64,000 nt of DNA from Yersinia massiliensis (GCF_003048255.1 NZ_CP028487.1:1612001-1676000), one strand, 5' to 3'; shown: positions 28,766-39,208, counted from the stretch's first letter. Program-made: numbers and translations. The notes: generated by a model from the sequence alone, not told the origin.

Positions 28766-29731
28766 ATGGATTACAGCAAGATTATTAAAGAGATTGGGCG
28801 CGGTAAGAACCATGCCCGTGATTTGGATCAGCCGACGGCGTATGAGTTGTACAAGGCGATGCTGGCTGAGCAAGTACCGGCGCTCGAGTTAGGGGGCATC
28901 TTAATCGCCTTTCGCATCAAAGGTGAATCTGAGGAGGAGATTTTAGGCTTCTATCAGGCAATGCAAGAGCAAGTGATGTCACTGCGCGCACCTGCTGGCC
29001 GCTCATTACCGGTGGTGATCCCCAGTTACAATGGCGCGCGTAAACAGGCTAACCTCACTCCATTACTGGCTTTGTTACTCTCGCGTCTGGGCCTACCGGT
29101 CGTGGTACACGGCGTGACGCAAGACAGCAGCCGAGTGACCAGCGCTGAGATTTTCCAGCAGCTCAATATCCCATGGTCACTCACCGCCGACGAGGCCCAA
29201 CAACGGCTGGATAACGGATTACCGGTGTTTATTCCTGTGTCCGCACTTTCCGCGCCATTAGATAATCAATTGCAGTTGCGTTGGCGAATGGGGGTAAGAA
29301 ATAGCAGCCATACATTGGCAAAACTGGCCACTCCATTTACTCAAGATAAAGCGCTGCGACTTGCCAGTGTTTCTCACCCAGAATATATGCAAAAAGTCGG
29401 GGGATTCTTCCAAGCGATTAATGCGCCAGCACTGTTGCAGCAAGGTACTGAAGGTGAGGTTTATGCTAACCCATTGCGCTGTCCACCGATTCATTACATC
29501 AATGCTGGCGAGCAGCAAATTTTACATGATCGCCAGCCAGAGCCAGTAGCGCCGGAACTGCCTACTTCGAAAGAAGCCACAATAACGGCACGTTGGATTG
29601 AGCGTTGTCTAGCAGGCGAAGTGGCTATTCCTGAAGCTATCGAAAAACAGCTGGCCTGCTGTTTGGTCGCCGTTGGGCGTGCTGATTCCATCGAACAGGC
29701 GCTAGAGCAGATTAGGGCTACAACAAATTAA
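28766..29731 (+). CDS. ybiB: TrpD2-type nucleic-acid-binding protein YbiB
   Basis: A 321-residue relative of anthranilate phosphoribosyltransferase (TrpD2 family); the E. coli homologue binds nucleic acids without specificity and is SOS-linked through its dinG neighbour. The N-terminal helical domain begins 'MDYSKIIKEIGRGKNHARDL' and the family segment 'VVIPSYNGARKQANLTPLLALLL' lies near residue 90. In E. coli dinG and ybiB are adjacent; here aqpZ is inserted. Degenerate 16-19 base repeats span the stop codon. Confidence 0.9.
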   Translation: MDYSKIIKEIGRGKNHARDLDQPTAYELYKAMLAEQVPALELGGILIAFRIKGESEEEILGFYQAMQEQVMSLRAPAGRSLPVVIPSYNGARKQANLTPLLALLLSRLGLPVVVHGVTQDSSRVTSAEIFQQLNIPWSLTADEAQQRLDNGLPVFIPVSALSAPLDNQLQLRWRMGVRNSSHTLAKLATPFTQDKALRLASVSHPEYMQKVGGFFQAINAPALLQQGTEGEVYANPLRCPPIHYINAGEQQILHDRQPEPVAPELPTSKEATITARWIERCLAGEVAIPEAIEKQLACCLVAVGRADSIEQALEQIRATTN

Positions 29732-29776
29732 GGCTACGACAGAGTAAAGCTGCTACAACAGATTAAAACGACGGCA
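29710..29776 (+). repeat. Degenerate tandem repeat across the ybiB stop
   Basis: Four imperfect units start at 29710, 29726, 29742 and 29761, sharing the form RATTARRGCTACRACA; the third has three extra bases and the fourth is more divergent. The ybiB TAA (29729-29731) lies inside the second unit. Resemblance is weaker than at adiA. Confidence 0.5.
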
Positions 29777-29883
29777 GACCCAAATAGTGTCACTTTTGTC
29801 GTCACTTATTGATTGATCTCATGGTGCTAGGCTGAAGAGAATCCATTGATTTTCTTCATTTCATCTTGCGAAGAAGGAACGTT

Positions 29884-31740
29884 ATGCAACAGGCTTTGAG
29901 TTACTTTACCGATCTGAATCGGGATTATCTGGCCGTCCATCAGACCAAAGAAGACCTTTTCTGGCAGAACTATATGGGGCTGGGCGGTGACGATATTGCG
30001 CAGCAATTTTAAGCGGCGCAAACGGCTTATAAGCGTTTTATTTCGCAAAGTCGCCGGTTAAAAGAACTCCGTGATCTGGTGGCCGCTCTTGAAAGTCAGC
30101 CTGTTACCGCTGAGCGTGATGCATTGCTGCATGGGTTACAGGGGTGGTATCGCTTTTTTGAATGCAATTCCATTGAAGATCCCAAGGCGCAAGCCTTGCT
30201 TGATGAGATTATTGCCGCTGAGTCGTCACTGTATCAGCAACGTATGGCTTTTACGTTGACCCACTTAGACACAACAGGTGAGCGTGTTCCCGCCTCATTG
30301 GGGGAGTTGTTGACGAACCAAGGCACCAATGAAAACGAGGAGTACCGCCATAGCTCGCAGCTTGCTTTGCGTGAACTGGAGCAATGGTTGCTGCATAACG
30401 GCTTGCCAGAGTTGATTAATTTACGTAATCGATTTGCGCGCCAAATGGGTTATCGCAATTATTTTGACTACAAGGTCAATCAAACCGAACGTATGACACC
30501 AGAACAGCTTTTCGCGATTTTGGACCGCTTTGAAGCGCAAACCAGAGAGGCGAATCAGCGCAGTTTGCAGCAACTCGCAGCGCAAAAGGGTTCAGCAGCG
30601 TTGGAGCCTTGGAACATCCGTTTTGCCAGCGCAGGAGATGTTACCCGCCAACTCGATCCCTATTTCCCCTTTGCGGAATCACTCGATCGCTGGGTCAATA
30701 GCTTCAAGCGGTTGCATATCGGCTTTCGTGGCGCGCAGATGAATCTCGACCTGCTGGTTCGGCAGGGCAAATATGAGAATGGTTTTATGCATGGGCCCGT
30801 GCCGCCGTTTGTGGATCAAGGTAAATGGCGGCCAGCACGGATCAACTTTACCAGTTTGGCAAAACCGGATCAGGTCGGCAGTGGTGCGTCGGGGCTAAAC
30901 ACCTTATTCCACGAAGGCGGGCATGCAGCTCACTTCTCCAATATCGTACAAAATGCGCCCTGTTTCTCACAAGAATTCCCGCCGACATCGATGGCGTATG
31001 CTGAAACTCAATCCATGTTTTGCGATAGCCTGCTGGATGATGCTGATTGGCTCAAGCGCTACGCGAAAAATAGCAAAGGTGAATCCCTGCCCGATACGCT
31101 AATTCAAGAGAGCATTCAGGCACGTCAGCCAATGCGGGCTTTTAATGAGCGGCATATCTTGCTAGTACCCTATTTTGAGTGGCAACTTTACCAGTGGGAT
31201 GATGCGCAGCGCACGCCACAGGCTATCACTCAATTGGCCAGAGACATTGAGCTGAAGATCCTCGGTGTCACGGGGAGTCCACGGCCAACATTGGCTATTC
31301 CTCACTTGTTATCGATGGAGTCAGCGTGCTCATATCAAGGCTATTTACTGGCGCTGATGGCCGTCGAGCAAACTCGAGCATTCTTCCTGCAACGAGATGG
31401 CTATCTCACGGATAATCCGGCAATCGGACCGGATCTTGCTGAACATTATTGGCGCCCTGGTAACAGTGTTAGCCATGATGAGACGCTACGTAGCCTGACA
31501 GGCGAAGGATTCAACCCCGATTATTTGGCTGCGGTCTGCAACCAAACAGTGGCAGAAGCCTGGCATAACGCGCAGGAAACGATGGCGCAAGCGGCTACGC
31601 GAGTACAACCGGCAGCTGATTTTGATTTAAACGTTAGCATACGGGTGGTGGATGGTGATCGGCTCTTGGCTGATAATCAGCAAGGGGATGAGGCGATGTG
31701 CCGGACTTTTGCCCGAGCAATAAACGTGCTTTCACACTAG
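29884..31740 (+). pseudogene. M3-family oligopeptidase interrupted by an in-frame stop
   Basis: The reading frame from the ATG at 29884 to 31740 would give 618 residues of a thimet-type metallopeptidase. A TAA at 30010-30012 replaces codon 43, and sequence before and after it reads as the same protein. The zinc motif 'HEGGH' (His343 in the full frame) and 'AYAETQSMFCDSLL' are intact. Translation could restart at a GTG near 30079, giving 553 residues, but no good ribosome site is seen. A single base change, a pseudogene or a sequencing error would all fit. Confidence 0.75.
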
Positions 31741-31767
31741 CGTTAACATCAGTGCTTAATGATCAGA

Positions 31768-31800
31768 ACAAAGCCCATCAGTTTGGCTGATGGGCTTTGT
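31768..31800. terminator. Bidirectional terminator
   Basis: A perfect 14-bp stem (ACAAAGCCCATCAG / CTGATGGGCTTTGT) with a 5-base loop lies between the convergent M3 peptidase and DUF1471 genes. Confidence 0.75.
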
Positions 31801-31843
31801 CGGGAATAATAAATCGCTTTATAACCTAGCAATGAGGTGCTGA

Positions 31844-32104
31844 TTAGTTATAAATAACCGCAGAACCGTGCATCAAGTTATTACCTGTTACTGAAGTAAT
31901 GGTGAAAGACTTAGCGCCAGCCGCATCTGCTTTCTCTGCCAGTTTCGCTTTCAGGCTACTCAAGTCAGTGGCACCACTGACAGTGATAACGCCAGCTTGT
32001 TCTAATTTAGCCGCATCTTGGTTGCTCACATATTCAGCGGCGAAGCTACCGAAAGATAAAGTAGACAGGGCGATAACTGCAACGAAATTTTTGATGCTTT
32101 TCAT
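31844..32104 (-). CDS. DUF1471 (YhcN/BhsA-type) small periplasmic protein
   Basis: An 86-residue secreted protein with a signal peptide (about 1-22, '...FGSFAA') and a DUF1471 domain ending 'AKSFTITSVTGNNLMHGSAVIYN', the family hallmark. Such proteins (BhsA, McbA, YbiJ) are stress-induced and affect biofilm or envelope permeability. In E. coli ybiJ lies in the same neighbourhood (ybiB-ybiJ), so this may be its counterpart; the symbol is left open because several paralogues exist. Confidence 0.85.
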   Translation of the reverse strand: MKSIKNFVAVIALSTLSFGSFAAEYVSNQDAAKLEQAGVITVSGATDLSSLKAKLAEKADAAGAKSFTITSVTGNNLMHGSAVIYN

Positions 32105-32224
32105 GATGTATTCCTATTCGGTTTTAAGGTTGAAAGGGCGTTCCCTTTCGATAGAAGCTATGTTACGCCCTTGTTGAATTTTTAAAACCGGATAACATTG
32201 AGTAATACATTCAAAATATTTGAA

Positions 32225-32872
32225 TCAATCCTGGCGAGGATTGACATGAGAGGGCCTGAATAAATCAAAGCTTAAATCATCTGAGATTTGGTAATAAGTG
32301 CTAGGACCACCACCGCGCAGAATGGGCTGTGCGACGGTTGTTTGATAAATCCCCTCAGCGTTGATGAGGTCGCGATGAATATGGACGGCGATAACTTCCC
32401 CGAGTACTAGCCAGTTATCAATCAATGCCCCATCAGCATTTTTTAGCTGGATACATTGCGTCAGTTTACATTCAAAATTAACCGGGCTTTCGGCCACATA
32501 GTCGACATTAACTCGCCGCCCTCGCTTAGGCGTCAATCCGGCAAACTGAAATTCATCTTGGTCCGCAGGTAGAGAGGCTGAGCTGTTATTCATCGCAGCG
32601 GCCAATTCACGGGTCGCCAGATTCCATGCAAACTCACCCGTTTCGGCGATATTAGCGACACTATCCTTCCAACCACTGCTAGAAAAACCAATAATCGGTG
32701 GCCGATCGCTGAAGCAGTTAAAGAAGCTATAAGGTGCAAGGTTACGTTGGCCGCTACTGCTGACGGAGGAGATCCAACCGATAGGGCGTGGGCTGATAAT
32801 AGATTTCAGCGGATCATGCGCCAAACCATGACCGGTTGCAGGTTCATAGTAATAATCGTTTTCAGTATGCAT
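32225..32872 (-). CDS. Flavin reductase-like, FMN-binding split-barrel protein
   Basis: A 215-residue protein of the flavin reductase-like domain type. 'SIISPRPIGWISSVSSSGQRNLAPYSFFN' is the FMN-binding core of this family (residues about 23-52), and 'NFECKLTQCIQL' and 'VLGEVIAVHI' continue the barrel. It is probably a cytoplasmic flavoprotein with an unassigned substrate. It is a lone minus-strand gene, divergent from rlmF. Confidence 0.8.
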   Translation of the reverse strand: MHTENDYYYEPATGHGLAHDPLKSIISPRPIGWISSVSSSGQRNLAPYSFFNCFSDRPPIIGFSSSGWKDSVANIAETGEFAWNLATRELAAAMNNSSASLPADQDEFQFAGLTPKRGRRVNVDYVAESPVNFECKLTQCIQLKNADGALIDNWLVLGEVIAVHIHRDLINAEGIYQTTVAQPILRGGGPSTYYQISDDLSFDLFRPSHVNPRQD

Positions 32873-33070
32873 ATATTCCTACGCTGCATAAAAGTGACAT
32901 AAGGACAGAATGTTATTATTCAACTGGCATTACTGTCATAGATAAATTGGGTAATGAACAAGCGGGCTAAAAAATAAACCGGTTTTGGGCCATCTCGACA
33001 TGGCTGACCTGTTTAACATGAATTTATGCTATCTTACGCGCCAGAAAATGCCTATCAGAGAGTCAGTACG

Positions 33071-34060
33071 ATGGAAAACAAAAAAGTATTCCCCAAAGAA
33101 AAAAGCGGATTGCATCCCCGAAACCGTCATCGCTCGCGTTATGATTTTGATGCGCTTTCAGTGAGTTGCCCTGAATTAATCCCTTTTTTGGCACCGAATG
33201 CCTATGGTGATATTTCTGTCGACTTTGCTGACCCCTCGGCGGTAAAAATGCTGAATCGGGCATTACTGAAACATTTCTACGGCATTGAATATTGGGATAT
33301 TCCCGCTGATTTTCTCTGCCCACCGATCCCTGGGCGTGCTGATTATATTCATCATTTGGCCGATTTGTTGGCCAGTTGCAATGATGGGGTTATCCCAGAA
33401 GGTAAAAGCATTGCGTTACTGGATATTGGTGTCGGCGCGAATTGTATTTATCCAATCATTGGTCAGCGTGAATACGGCTGGCGTTTCACCGGTACTGACA
33501 TTGACCCGCAAGCCTTGAGCGCGGCAAAAATGGTGGTATCCATGAACCCGACGCTGAGAAATACCCTGCGGTTAAAGCAGCAAAAAGACCCGCAGGCCAT
33601 TTTCGACGGGATTTTGGCAGTGAATGAGCGTTACGATGCTACGTTGTGTAACCCGCCGTTCCACGGCTCGGCAGAAGAAGCGGCAGCAACCACGCGTCGT
33701 AAATTGCACAAGTTAGGGAAAGGTGAAGTTGCCGCTAAACCGGTGCAAAATTTTGGCGGAAAAAATAGTGAGCTGTGGTGTGAAGGGGGCGAAGAAGGGT
33801 TTGTCAGCCGCATGGTGGCGGAAAGCGCAACCAAAGCAAAAAGTTGTTTCTGGTTTACCTCATTGATTTCTAAGAAAACGACTTTACCGGCTATCTACCA
33901 TGCATTGCGTTATGCCAATGCGGTTGAGGTTCGCACCATCGATATGGCGCAAGGCCAGAAAGTCAGTCGATTCGTGGCATGGACTTTCTTGACGCCGGAA
34001 GAGCAAGCGCGCTGGAAAGCGGAACGTTGGTCATCGACCCCTCAGGATTTGAAGCCGTAA
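33071..34060 (+). CDS. rlmF: 23S rRNA m6A1618 methyltransferase RlmF
   Basis: A SAM-dependent methyltransferase of 329 residues (E. coli 308) that modifies A1618 of 23S rRNA. The SAM motif is 'LLDIGVGANCIYPIIG', and the adenine N6 catalytic tetrad appears as 'NPPF' in 'DATLCNPPFHGS'. 'GLHPRNRHRSRYDF' marks the conserved N-terminus. I chose ATG 33071; an in-frame ATG at 33026 would add 15 unsupported residues. A C-terminal extension of about 20 residues relative to E. coli looks low in complexity. Confidence 0.93.
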   Translation: MENKKVFPKEKSGLHPRNRHRSRYDFDALSVSCPELIPFLAPNAYGDISVDFADPSAVKMLNRALLKHFYGIEYWDIPADFLCPPIPGRADYIHHLADLLASCNDGVIPEGKSIALLDIGVGANCIYPIIGQREYGWRFTGTDIDPQALSAAKMVVSMNPTLRNTLRLKQQKDPQAIFDGILAVNERYDATLCNPPFHGSAEEAAATTRRKLHKLGKGEVAAKPVQNFGGKNSELWCEGGEEGFVSRMVAESATKAKSCFWFTSLISKKTTLPAIYHALRYANAVEVRTIDMAQGQKVSRFVAWTFLTPEEQARWKAERWSSTPQDLKP

Positions 34061-34426
34061 GGAATGGCCTTCCCGTCATCTTCTCGCTTCTTACTTCGCA
34101 GTATTTACTCTATTTAACTGTTAAATACTGCGATAAGCCTATTTCCCTCGGTATTCATTAGACATTACCGAGCAACCTGCAAATCTCATTTCTATAGTCT
34201 AAGCTGATTAAGATAATTCTTAGCTTGGCAATATAGCCAGCAATGAAAAGTGTTATTTTGATTTTTTGTCGTGTTTAGAACTCATCAGTTCAATGACCTC
34301 ATCGTCCAGGGTGAAGAATAAAATCTCAAGAGAAGTCTAATCAATTCTCTGGGTTTTACCGTGCATGCACGTTGAAAGGCACATGATTCATTTGCTGCTC
34401 AATCATTCACCAGAAGGACTCAACTT
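34061..34426 (+). other. Intergenic region rlmF to chemoreceptor
   Basis: It holds an 11-bp inverted repeat, CGCAGTATTTA / TAAATACTGCG (34097-34132), a possible rlmF terminator without a T run. No convincing flagellar sigma28 promoter was found ahead of the chemoreceptor, and no small gene is visible. Confidence 0.4.
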
Positions 34427-35731
34427 ATGTTGTTCAACTTCAGCTCATCTCATGCGTCTCCACGGGCAGAGCTAGCATCGATTGATAATGCTGTTCCAAT
34501 GATAATCTTTAAGCCAGATGGCACGGTGAAACACGCTAATACACTCTTTTTACAGGCAATGGGTTATCAACAAAATGAGGTGATCGGCAAGCATCATAAA
34601 TTATTTTGTGATCCACAATATGTACTCAGTGAACCTTATCGCCGCCACTGGAAATTGCTCAATGAGGGGCGTCCCATCACCGATAATATTAAGCGGATAC
34701 GTAAAGACGGCAGCATTATTTGGTTGCAGGGGACGTATACACCGGTATTAGATAACCAAGGGCGTGTCGTCGAAATAATTAAAATAGCCCATGACGTGAC
34801 TGAACGAATACTGCAATCTCAAGAGCACCAAAGTTTACTGGAAGCGCTTAACCGTTCGATGGGGATGATTACGTTCTCCCCTCAAGGCATTATTTTAGCG
34901 GCAAACGATAATCTGCTGCGTGTTATTGGTTATTCACTCGCAGATATTCAGCATAAATCCCATCAGATGTTATGTACGCCTGAATTTGCCCACTCGGATG
35001 ATTATTATCAGCATTGGCAACGTCTGGCGCGCGGTGAATTTATTCTCGGGCGCTTTGAACGCGTAAACAGTCGTGGCCAACGTGTCTGGCTGGAGGCCAG
35101 TTATAACCCGATTATGGATAATGAAGGGCAGGTGTTTAAAGTGGTGAAAATTGCTCAGGACATTACGCAACTGATGTTGCAACAAGAGCATGAAGAAAAC
35201 CTGATCCGTAATGTACACCACCTCTCACTTTCGACGGACCGTTCTGCCTCACAAGGCGCTGAAATTGTTCAGCAAGCCGTTCGCGGCATGCAAGAAGTCG
35301 AGTCGATAGCGCGTGAAACGTCAGATGTGGTCAGCGATTTAGGTCGATGCTCGCAAGAGATCGGTACGATTGTCGAAGCTATCCGTAAAATCTCTTCACA
35401 AACGAATCTACTGGCTATCAATGCCTCGATTGAAGCGGCTCATGCGGGTGAGCATGGAAAGGGCTTTTCTGTCGTCGCCAGCGAGGTGCGCTTGCTGGCA
35501 GAGCATTCACGTAAGGCGGCGACAGAGATAGAGCAGATGACTAAGACCATTCAGCACGGCGTAATGGCGGCCATCAAAGGGATGGGAACCTGTGTTGAGC
35601 AAGCAGGTGGCGGGGTGACACTGACACAAGATGCGGGTGAGGTGATCAATCAGGTCAACATTGGTATGCAGGATGTAGTGAAACTAATGACAGCTTTTGC
35701 TCAGGTTAAAAATCAGCAAACACCTCTGTAA
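34427..35731 (+). CDS. Soluble chemoreceptor with two PAS domains (BdlA/Aer-like)
   Basis: A 434-residue methyl-accepting chemotaxis-type protein without a membrane segment. PAS domains span about 15-125 and 135-250, each ending in a PAC-like '[13 protein letters not shown]' or '[13 protein letters not shown]'. The signalling tip is '[27 protein letters not shown]', cited here for its conserved E-A-A-R/H-A-G-E core. It resembles Pseudomonas BdlA and likely senses redox or an intracellular ligand, feeding CheA. No other chemotaxis gene is nearby. Confidence 0.85.
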   Translation: MLFNFSSSHASPRAELASIDNAVPMIIFKPDGTVKHANTLFLQAMGYQQNEVIGKHHKLFCDPQYVLSEPYRRHWKLLNEGRPITDNIKRIRKDGSIIWLQGTYTPVLDNQGRVVEIIKIAHDVTERILQSQEHQSLLEALNRSMGMITFSPQGIILAANDNLLRVIGYSLADIQHKSHQMLCTPEFAHSDDYYQHWQRLARGEFILGRFERVNSRGQRVWLEASYNPIMDNEGQVFKVVKIAQDITQLMLQQEHEENLIRNVHHLSLSTDRSASQGAEIVQQAVRGMQEVESIARETSDVVSDLGRCSQEIGTIVEAIRKISSQTNLLAINASIEAAHAGEHGKGFSVVASEVRLLAEHSRKAATEIEQMTKTIQHGVMAAIKGMGTCVEQAGGGVTLTQDAGEVINQVNIGMQDVVKLMTAFAQVKNQQTPL

Positions 35732-35747
35732 GCTATTCTGCATAAAA

Positions 35748-35780
35748 AAACGGGCGGGGATCTAAGATGCCCGCCCGTTT
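35748..35780. terminator. Bidirectional terminator
   Basis: An 11-bp G+C-rich stem (AAACGGGCGGG / CCCGCCCGTTT) flanked by A and T runs lies between the convergent chemoreceptor and glnQ genes. Confidence 0.85.
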
Positions 35781-35807
35781 TATTTTAGATTAACGTTAAA
35801 CCGCGTA

Positions 35808-36530
35808 TCAGGAAACGTGTTGCAGGAATTCCCGTAAACGTTCACTTGGCGGGTTAGTGATCAAACTATCTGGCTCACCATCTTGCGCCACTCGGCCTTT
35901 ATCGATAAAGATCAGGCGCGATGCCACTTTTTGGGCAAAGCCCACTTCGTGCGTAACGATAACCATGGTCATGCCTTCTTCGGCCAGATCTTTCATTACG
36001 GTCAACACTTCATGGCGTAATTCAGGGTCCAGCGCAGAGGTTGGTTCATCAAACAGCATCAGTTTTGGCTTAACGGCCAGCGCACGAGCGATCGCCACTC
36101 GTTGCTGTTGACCACCGGATAATTCTGCTGGGAAATGATGAGCGCGATCGGCTAGGCCAACTTTGGTCAATAGTTCCATCGCCAGCTTATTGGCGGCATC
36201 TTTAGACGCCCCACGAACGCGGATAGGGCCAAAAGCCACGTTTTCCAGCGCAGTAAGATGTGGGAACAGATAAAATTGCTGGAACACCATTCCCGCTTCT
36301 TGGCGAATGAGGCGTTCGTCAACTTTAGGGTCATTCACATCTAGACCATCGACGATTAGTTGCCCACTGGTAATGACTTCCAGCTTATTGATACAACGCA
36401 GCAAAGTCGATTTACCTGAGCCGGAAGGACCAATAATCACCACCACTTCTCCCTTGGTGATGTTCAGATTGATGTCATGGAGCACCTGGGTTTTGCCAAA
36501 GTGTTTGGAGACGTTTTTAAATTCAATCAT
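35808..36530 (-). CDS. glnQ: Glutamine ABC transporter ATP-binding protein
   Basis: A 240-residue ATPase, same length as E. coli GlnQ. It starts '[12 protein letters not shown]'; Walker A is 'GPSGSGKST', the signature '[15 protein letters not shown]' and Walker B '[12 protein letters not shown]'. The ATG at 36530 overlaps the glnP stop (ATGA). An upstream in-frame ATG lies within glnP and is not credible. Third gene of glnHPQ. Confidence 0.95.
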   Translation of the reverse strand: MIEFKNVSKHFGKTQVLHDINLNITKGEVVVIIGPSGSGKSTLLRCINKLEVITSGQLIVDGLDVNDPKVDERLIRQEAGMVFQQFYLFPHLTALENVAFGPIRVRGASKDAANKLAMELLTKVGLADRAHHFPAELSGGQQQRVAIARALAVKPKLMLFDEPTSALDPELRHEVLTVMKDLAEEGMTMVIVTHEVGFAQKVASRLIFIDKGRVAQDGEPDSLITNPPSERLREFLQHVS

Positions 36531-37183
36531 ATTATTTTCAGCTTTCTTTCTAACCGGCGCAGAACAAAGCTCAGAGCCAAGGTGATTATCAGGTAGATCA
36601 CCGCGACCGCACTCCATATTTCCATGGCGCGGAAGTTACCGGCGATAATTTCCTGACCCTGACGAGTCAGTTCTGCCACACCAATCACGATAAACAGTGA
36701 GGTATCTTTGATACTGACAATCCACTGGTTACCTAATGGTGGCAGCATGCGGCGCAGAGCCAGCGGGGCAATCACATAACGTAAGGTGTCACGCTTGGAT
36801 AACCCCAGCGCCAGACCGGCCTCACGGAACCCGTTGTGGATTGACAGCACGGCACCACGGGTGATTTCCGCGATATAAGCGCCTGAGTTAATGATGATCG
36901 TCACAACGGCGGCTGAGAAAGGATCGATGCGCACTGGCATCATCATCGGCAAGGCAAAGTAGATAAACATCACCTGCACCACAATCGGCGTGCCACGGAT
37001 CAGCTCAATAAAGACTAATGCGATATTCCGGCTTAACCAACCTCCATAGGCACGGGCAAAACCGGCTATAACCCCAATTATCAGGCCGCCAAGCAACCCT
37101 AGGACCGAAATCCATAGGGTTAACTTGGCGCCTTCAAGCAGGATTGGGATGGCGGGCCAAATAGCGCTCCATTCAAACTGCAT
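36527..37183 (-). CDS. glnP: Glutamine ABC transporter permease
   Basis: A HisMQ-type permease of 218 residues with five membrane segments. '[18 protein letters not shown]' and the EAA loop '[23 protein letters not shown]' are as in E. coli GlnP. It lies 35 bases after glnH and overlaps glnQ by four bases. Confidence 0.95.
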   Translation of the reverse strand: MQFEWSAIWPAIPILLEGAKLTLWISVLGLLGGLIIGVIAGFARAYGGWLSRNIALVFIELIRGTPIVVQVMFIYFALPMMMPVRIDPFSAAVVTIIINSGAYIAEITRGAVLSIHNGFREAGLALGLSKRDTLRYVIAPLALRRMLPPLGNQWIVSIKDTSLFIVIGVAELTRQGQEIIAGNFRAMEIWSAVAVIYLIITLALSFVLRRLERKLKII

Positions 37184-37218
37184 GGATATTCTCCTGGTCT
37201 AAAAACGGCAAAAATGAA

Positions 37219-37962
37219 TTACTTAGGTTCTACGCCGAACCATTTTTTATAAATTGCAGCGTAAGTGCCGTCTTCTTTCAGAGATTTCAGAGCTACGTTA
37301 ACTTTGTCACGCAGTTCGCTGCCTTGTGGGAAAGCAACACCGTATTGCTGTGCTTTGATAGAATCACCCACTGCTTTGAACTGGCCATTACCGGCAGTTT
37401 TGATGAAGTACAGGATGTTTGGTGTGTCATGCAAAACAGCATCAGCACGGCCAGTGCCTAACTCCAAATAGGCGTTATCGATATTCGGGAATTGACGTAG
37501 GTCTTTGGTTTTGATGTTGGCTTTAGCGTAATCGACAGAGCCAGTACCGCTTTTAACGGCGACCACTTTGTCTTTCAGATCAGCTTCGCTTTTGATGTCG
37601 TTGTTGTCTGCTTTCACCATGACCAGCAGGCCGCTGTTGTAATAGCCGTCAGAGAAATCGACCGCTTTTTTACGTTCATCGGTGATAGTGATACCCGCCA
37701 GTGCCAGATCAACGTTTTTGGTTTGCAGCGCAGGAATGATGCCACTGAAATCCATCGGTTTCAGGGTATATTTCAGATCCAGTTTTTTCGCGATGGCATC
37801 CCATAAATCGATATCAAAACCAACGTATTTATCCCCTTGTTTGAATTCAAATGGGACGAAAGCGGTATCTGTAGCAACAATCAATTCTTTTTCTGCGGCG
37901 TGGGAGCTAACGGCAAAGGCCAGCGCAAGTGCGGCCAATGAAACTTTGACAAGTGACTTCAT
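37219..37962 (-). CDS. glnH: Glutamine-binding periplasmic protein
   Basis: A periplasmic binding protein of 247 residues with a 22-residue signal peptide ('...AVSSHAA'). The mature protein opens '[21 protein letters not shown]' (cited in part: '[12 protein letters not shown]'), as in E. coli GlnH. It is the first gene of glnHPQ and is preceded by a sigma54 promoter with NtrC sites, so uptake should rise under nitrogen limitation. Confidence 0.95.
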   Translation of the reverse strand: MKSLVKVSLAALALAFAVSSHAAEKELIVATDTAFVPFEFKQGDKYVGFDIDLWDAIAKKLDLKYTLKPMDFSGIIPALQTKNVDLALAGITITDERKKAVDFSDGYYNSGLLVMVKADNNDIKSEADLKDKVVAVKSGTGSVDYAKANIKTKDLRQFPNIDNAYLELGTGRADAVLHDTPNILYFIKTAGNGQFKAVGDSIKAQQYGVAFPQGSELRDKVNVALKSLKEDGTYAAIYKKWFGVEPK

Positions 37963-38078
37963 AAGTGGGAGTTCCTTTGTGCTTTTGTGGACGTACCTTT
38001 TGCATCGACGCTGCAGTTAAACTGCAACACCAATTACTTGGGGCAAAGAGATCCATTTTTATATTTCAGGGAGCAATA

Positions 38079-38094
38079 TGAAAAGATCGTGCCA
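38079..38094 (-). promoter_or_regulatory. Sigma54 promoter of glnHPQ
   Basis: On the minus strand TGGCAC-N5-TTTCA gives the -24 (TGGCAC) and -12 (TTTCA for consensus TTGCA) elements at correct spacing. It is about 115 bases upstream of the glnH start, matching the known glnHp2 arrangement. Confidence 0.7.
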
Positions 38095-38166
38095 GAAATG
38101 CAAGTTATTTAAAAATATGGCTTTTACCCTAAGTACTTAGCCTGAAACTAATGAGTTAGCGTTGAT

Positions 38167-38215
38167 TGCACCATGCTGGCCCACCAAAATGGTGCGATAA
38201 TCTCATTATGGTGCA
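38167..38215 (-). promoter_or_regulatory. NtrC enhancer cluster for glnHPQ
   Basis: The best site is CCCACCA-AAA-TGGTGCG (38180-38196). It overlaps a weaker one, TGCACCA-TGC-TGGCCCA (38167-38183), and a third half-site, TGGTGCA, lies at 38209-38215. They are about 80-130 bp upstream of the sigma54 promoter. The remainder of 37963-38353 shows no gene. Confidence 0.7.
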
Positions 38216-38353
38216 ATGGGCTATATATTTACTTATTATTAACTCTGCAATCAAGAATAAACAATCGATAAACAACATCGATGTAACAATATTGTTAACT
38301 GCATCGAGTTTTTGCATGAAAAAAGTGCAGGGTAGGGATGTGGACTGCGGGGG

Positions 38354-38620
38354 TTATCTGAGTTGACTATCTTTACTGCCGCGGCGGTTATAGCCGGCAT
38401 GGCTGGCTTGATGCTTATCTAATTCGGTTTGGCAGGCGAGACAATACTTAACACCCGCCAATGCGTTACGGCGCGCTTCGGGGATTTCTTGCCCGCATTC
38501 GAGACAATAATTTTCACTCTTACCTTTGCCGAGCGCCTGTCTGGCACGTTGCACGGCGTCTTCAAGGGTCGAGTCAATTTGATCTTGTACTGCGCCGTCT
38601 CCAGCCCATCCACTTGCCAT
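38354..38620 (-). CDS. ybiI: DksA/TraR-type zinc finger protein YbiI
   Basis: An 88-residue protein identical in length to E. coli YbiI. A four-cysteine zinc finger, 'CLECGQEIPEARR...YCLAC' (C-x2-C and C-x2-C), lies in the middle, and the C-terminus is 'YNRRGSKDSQLR', a perfect YbiI signature. I placed the start at 'MASGWAGDGAV' (38620), aligned with E. coli. Function is unassigned; the DksA fold suggests RNA polymerase contact. Confidence 0.9.
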   Translation of the reverse strand: MASGWAGDGAVQDQIDSTLEDAVQRARQALGKGKSENYCLECGQEIPEARRNALAGVKYCLACQTELDKHQASHAGYNRRGSKDSQLR

Positions 38621-38704
38621 ATAACCTCCGTTCAGAGGGCCGGTTGACCGACCCTCTATGACGTTATTATTCAAATTGCAGGTGCATTTAATCAAATACG
38701 ACGA

Positions 38705-39208
38705 TTACTCAATATTGGCTTCGAGGAACCACAAGAATTTATCCAAATCGCGTGAAGCGGCAGTGAACATATCTGCGCTGGCTTCATCATCAACTTCTGT
38801 AATCGCTTTGCGAATAAAGTTAGCGACGACGCCATAACGGTCTGCTAACTCTTTGAGATGTTCTTGGACACTATGGATATTAGTGGGGTAGCTTCTCAGT
38901 GGTGTTTTATCCGTCACCAACTGTGCAGTACCCAGTGCTACGCCACCTAATTGTACCGCGCGTTCTGCAAAGGTATCCAAATGGTCGTTAATGGCGGTAC
39001 GGAAGCCATCAAGCATTTCATGGACCGCGATAAAATTACCGCCGCGCATATTCCAGTGAGCCTGTTTGGTGATCAGCGACAGATCGATAAACTGAATAAC
39101 CAATTGGTTTAAGAGCTTAATCGTCAGTGCTTTTGCATGCTCATCGACATCATTACGGGTATAGATGAGTTCGGAAGATTTTGCTTTGACCAGTTTTGCT
39201 GTACTCAT
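38705..39208 (-). CDS. dps: DNA-binding, iron-storing protein from starved cells
   Basis: A ferritin-like dodecamer subunit of 167 residues, as in E. coli. The lysine-rich N-terminus '[13 protein letters not shown]' binds DNA. The ferroxidase ligands are in 'KQAHWNMRG' and '[20 protein letters not shown]'. It protects DNA from peroxide and stores iron. The start at 39208 follows the E. coli protein; a longer frame upstream lacks family sequence. Confidence 0.96.
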   Translation of the reverse strand: MSTAKLVKAKSSELIYTRNDVDEHAKALTIKLLNQLVIQFIDLSLITKQAHWNMRGGNFIAVHEMLDGFRTAINDHLDTFAERAVQLGGVALGTAQLVTDKTPLRSYPTNIHSVQEHLKELADRYGVVANFIRKAITEVDDEASADMFTAASRDLDKFLWFLEANIE

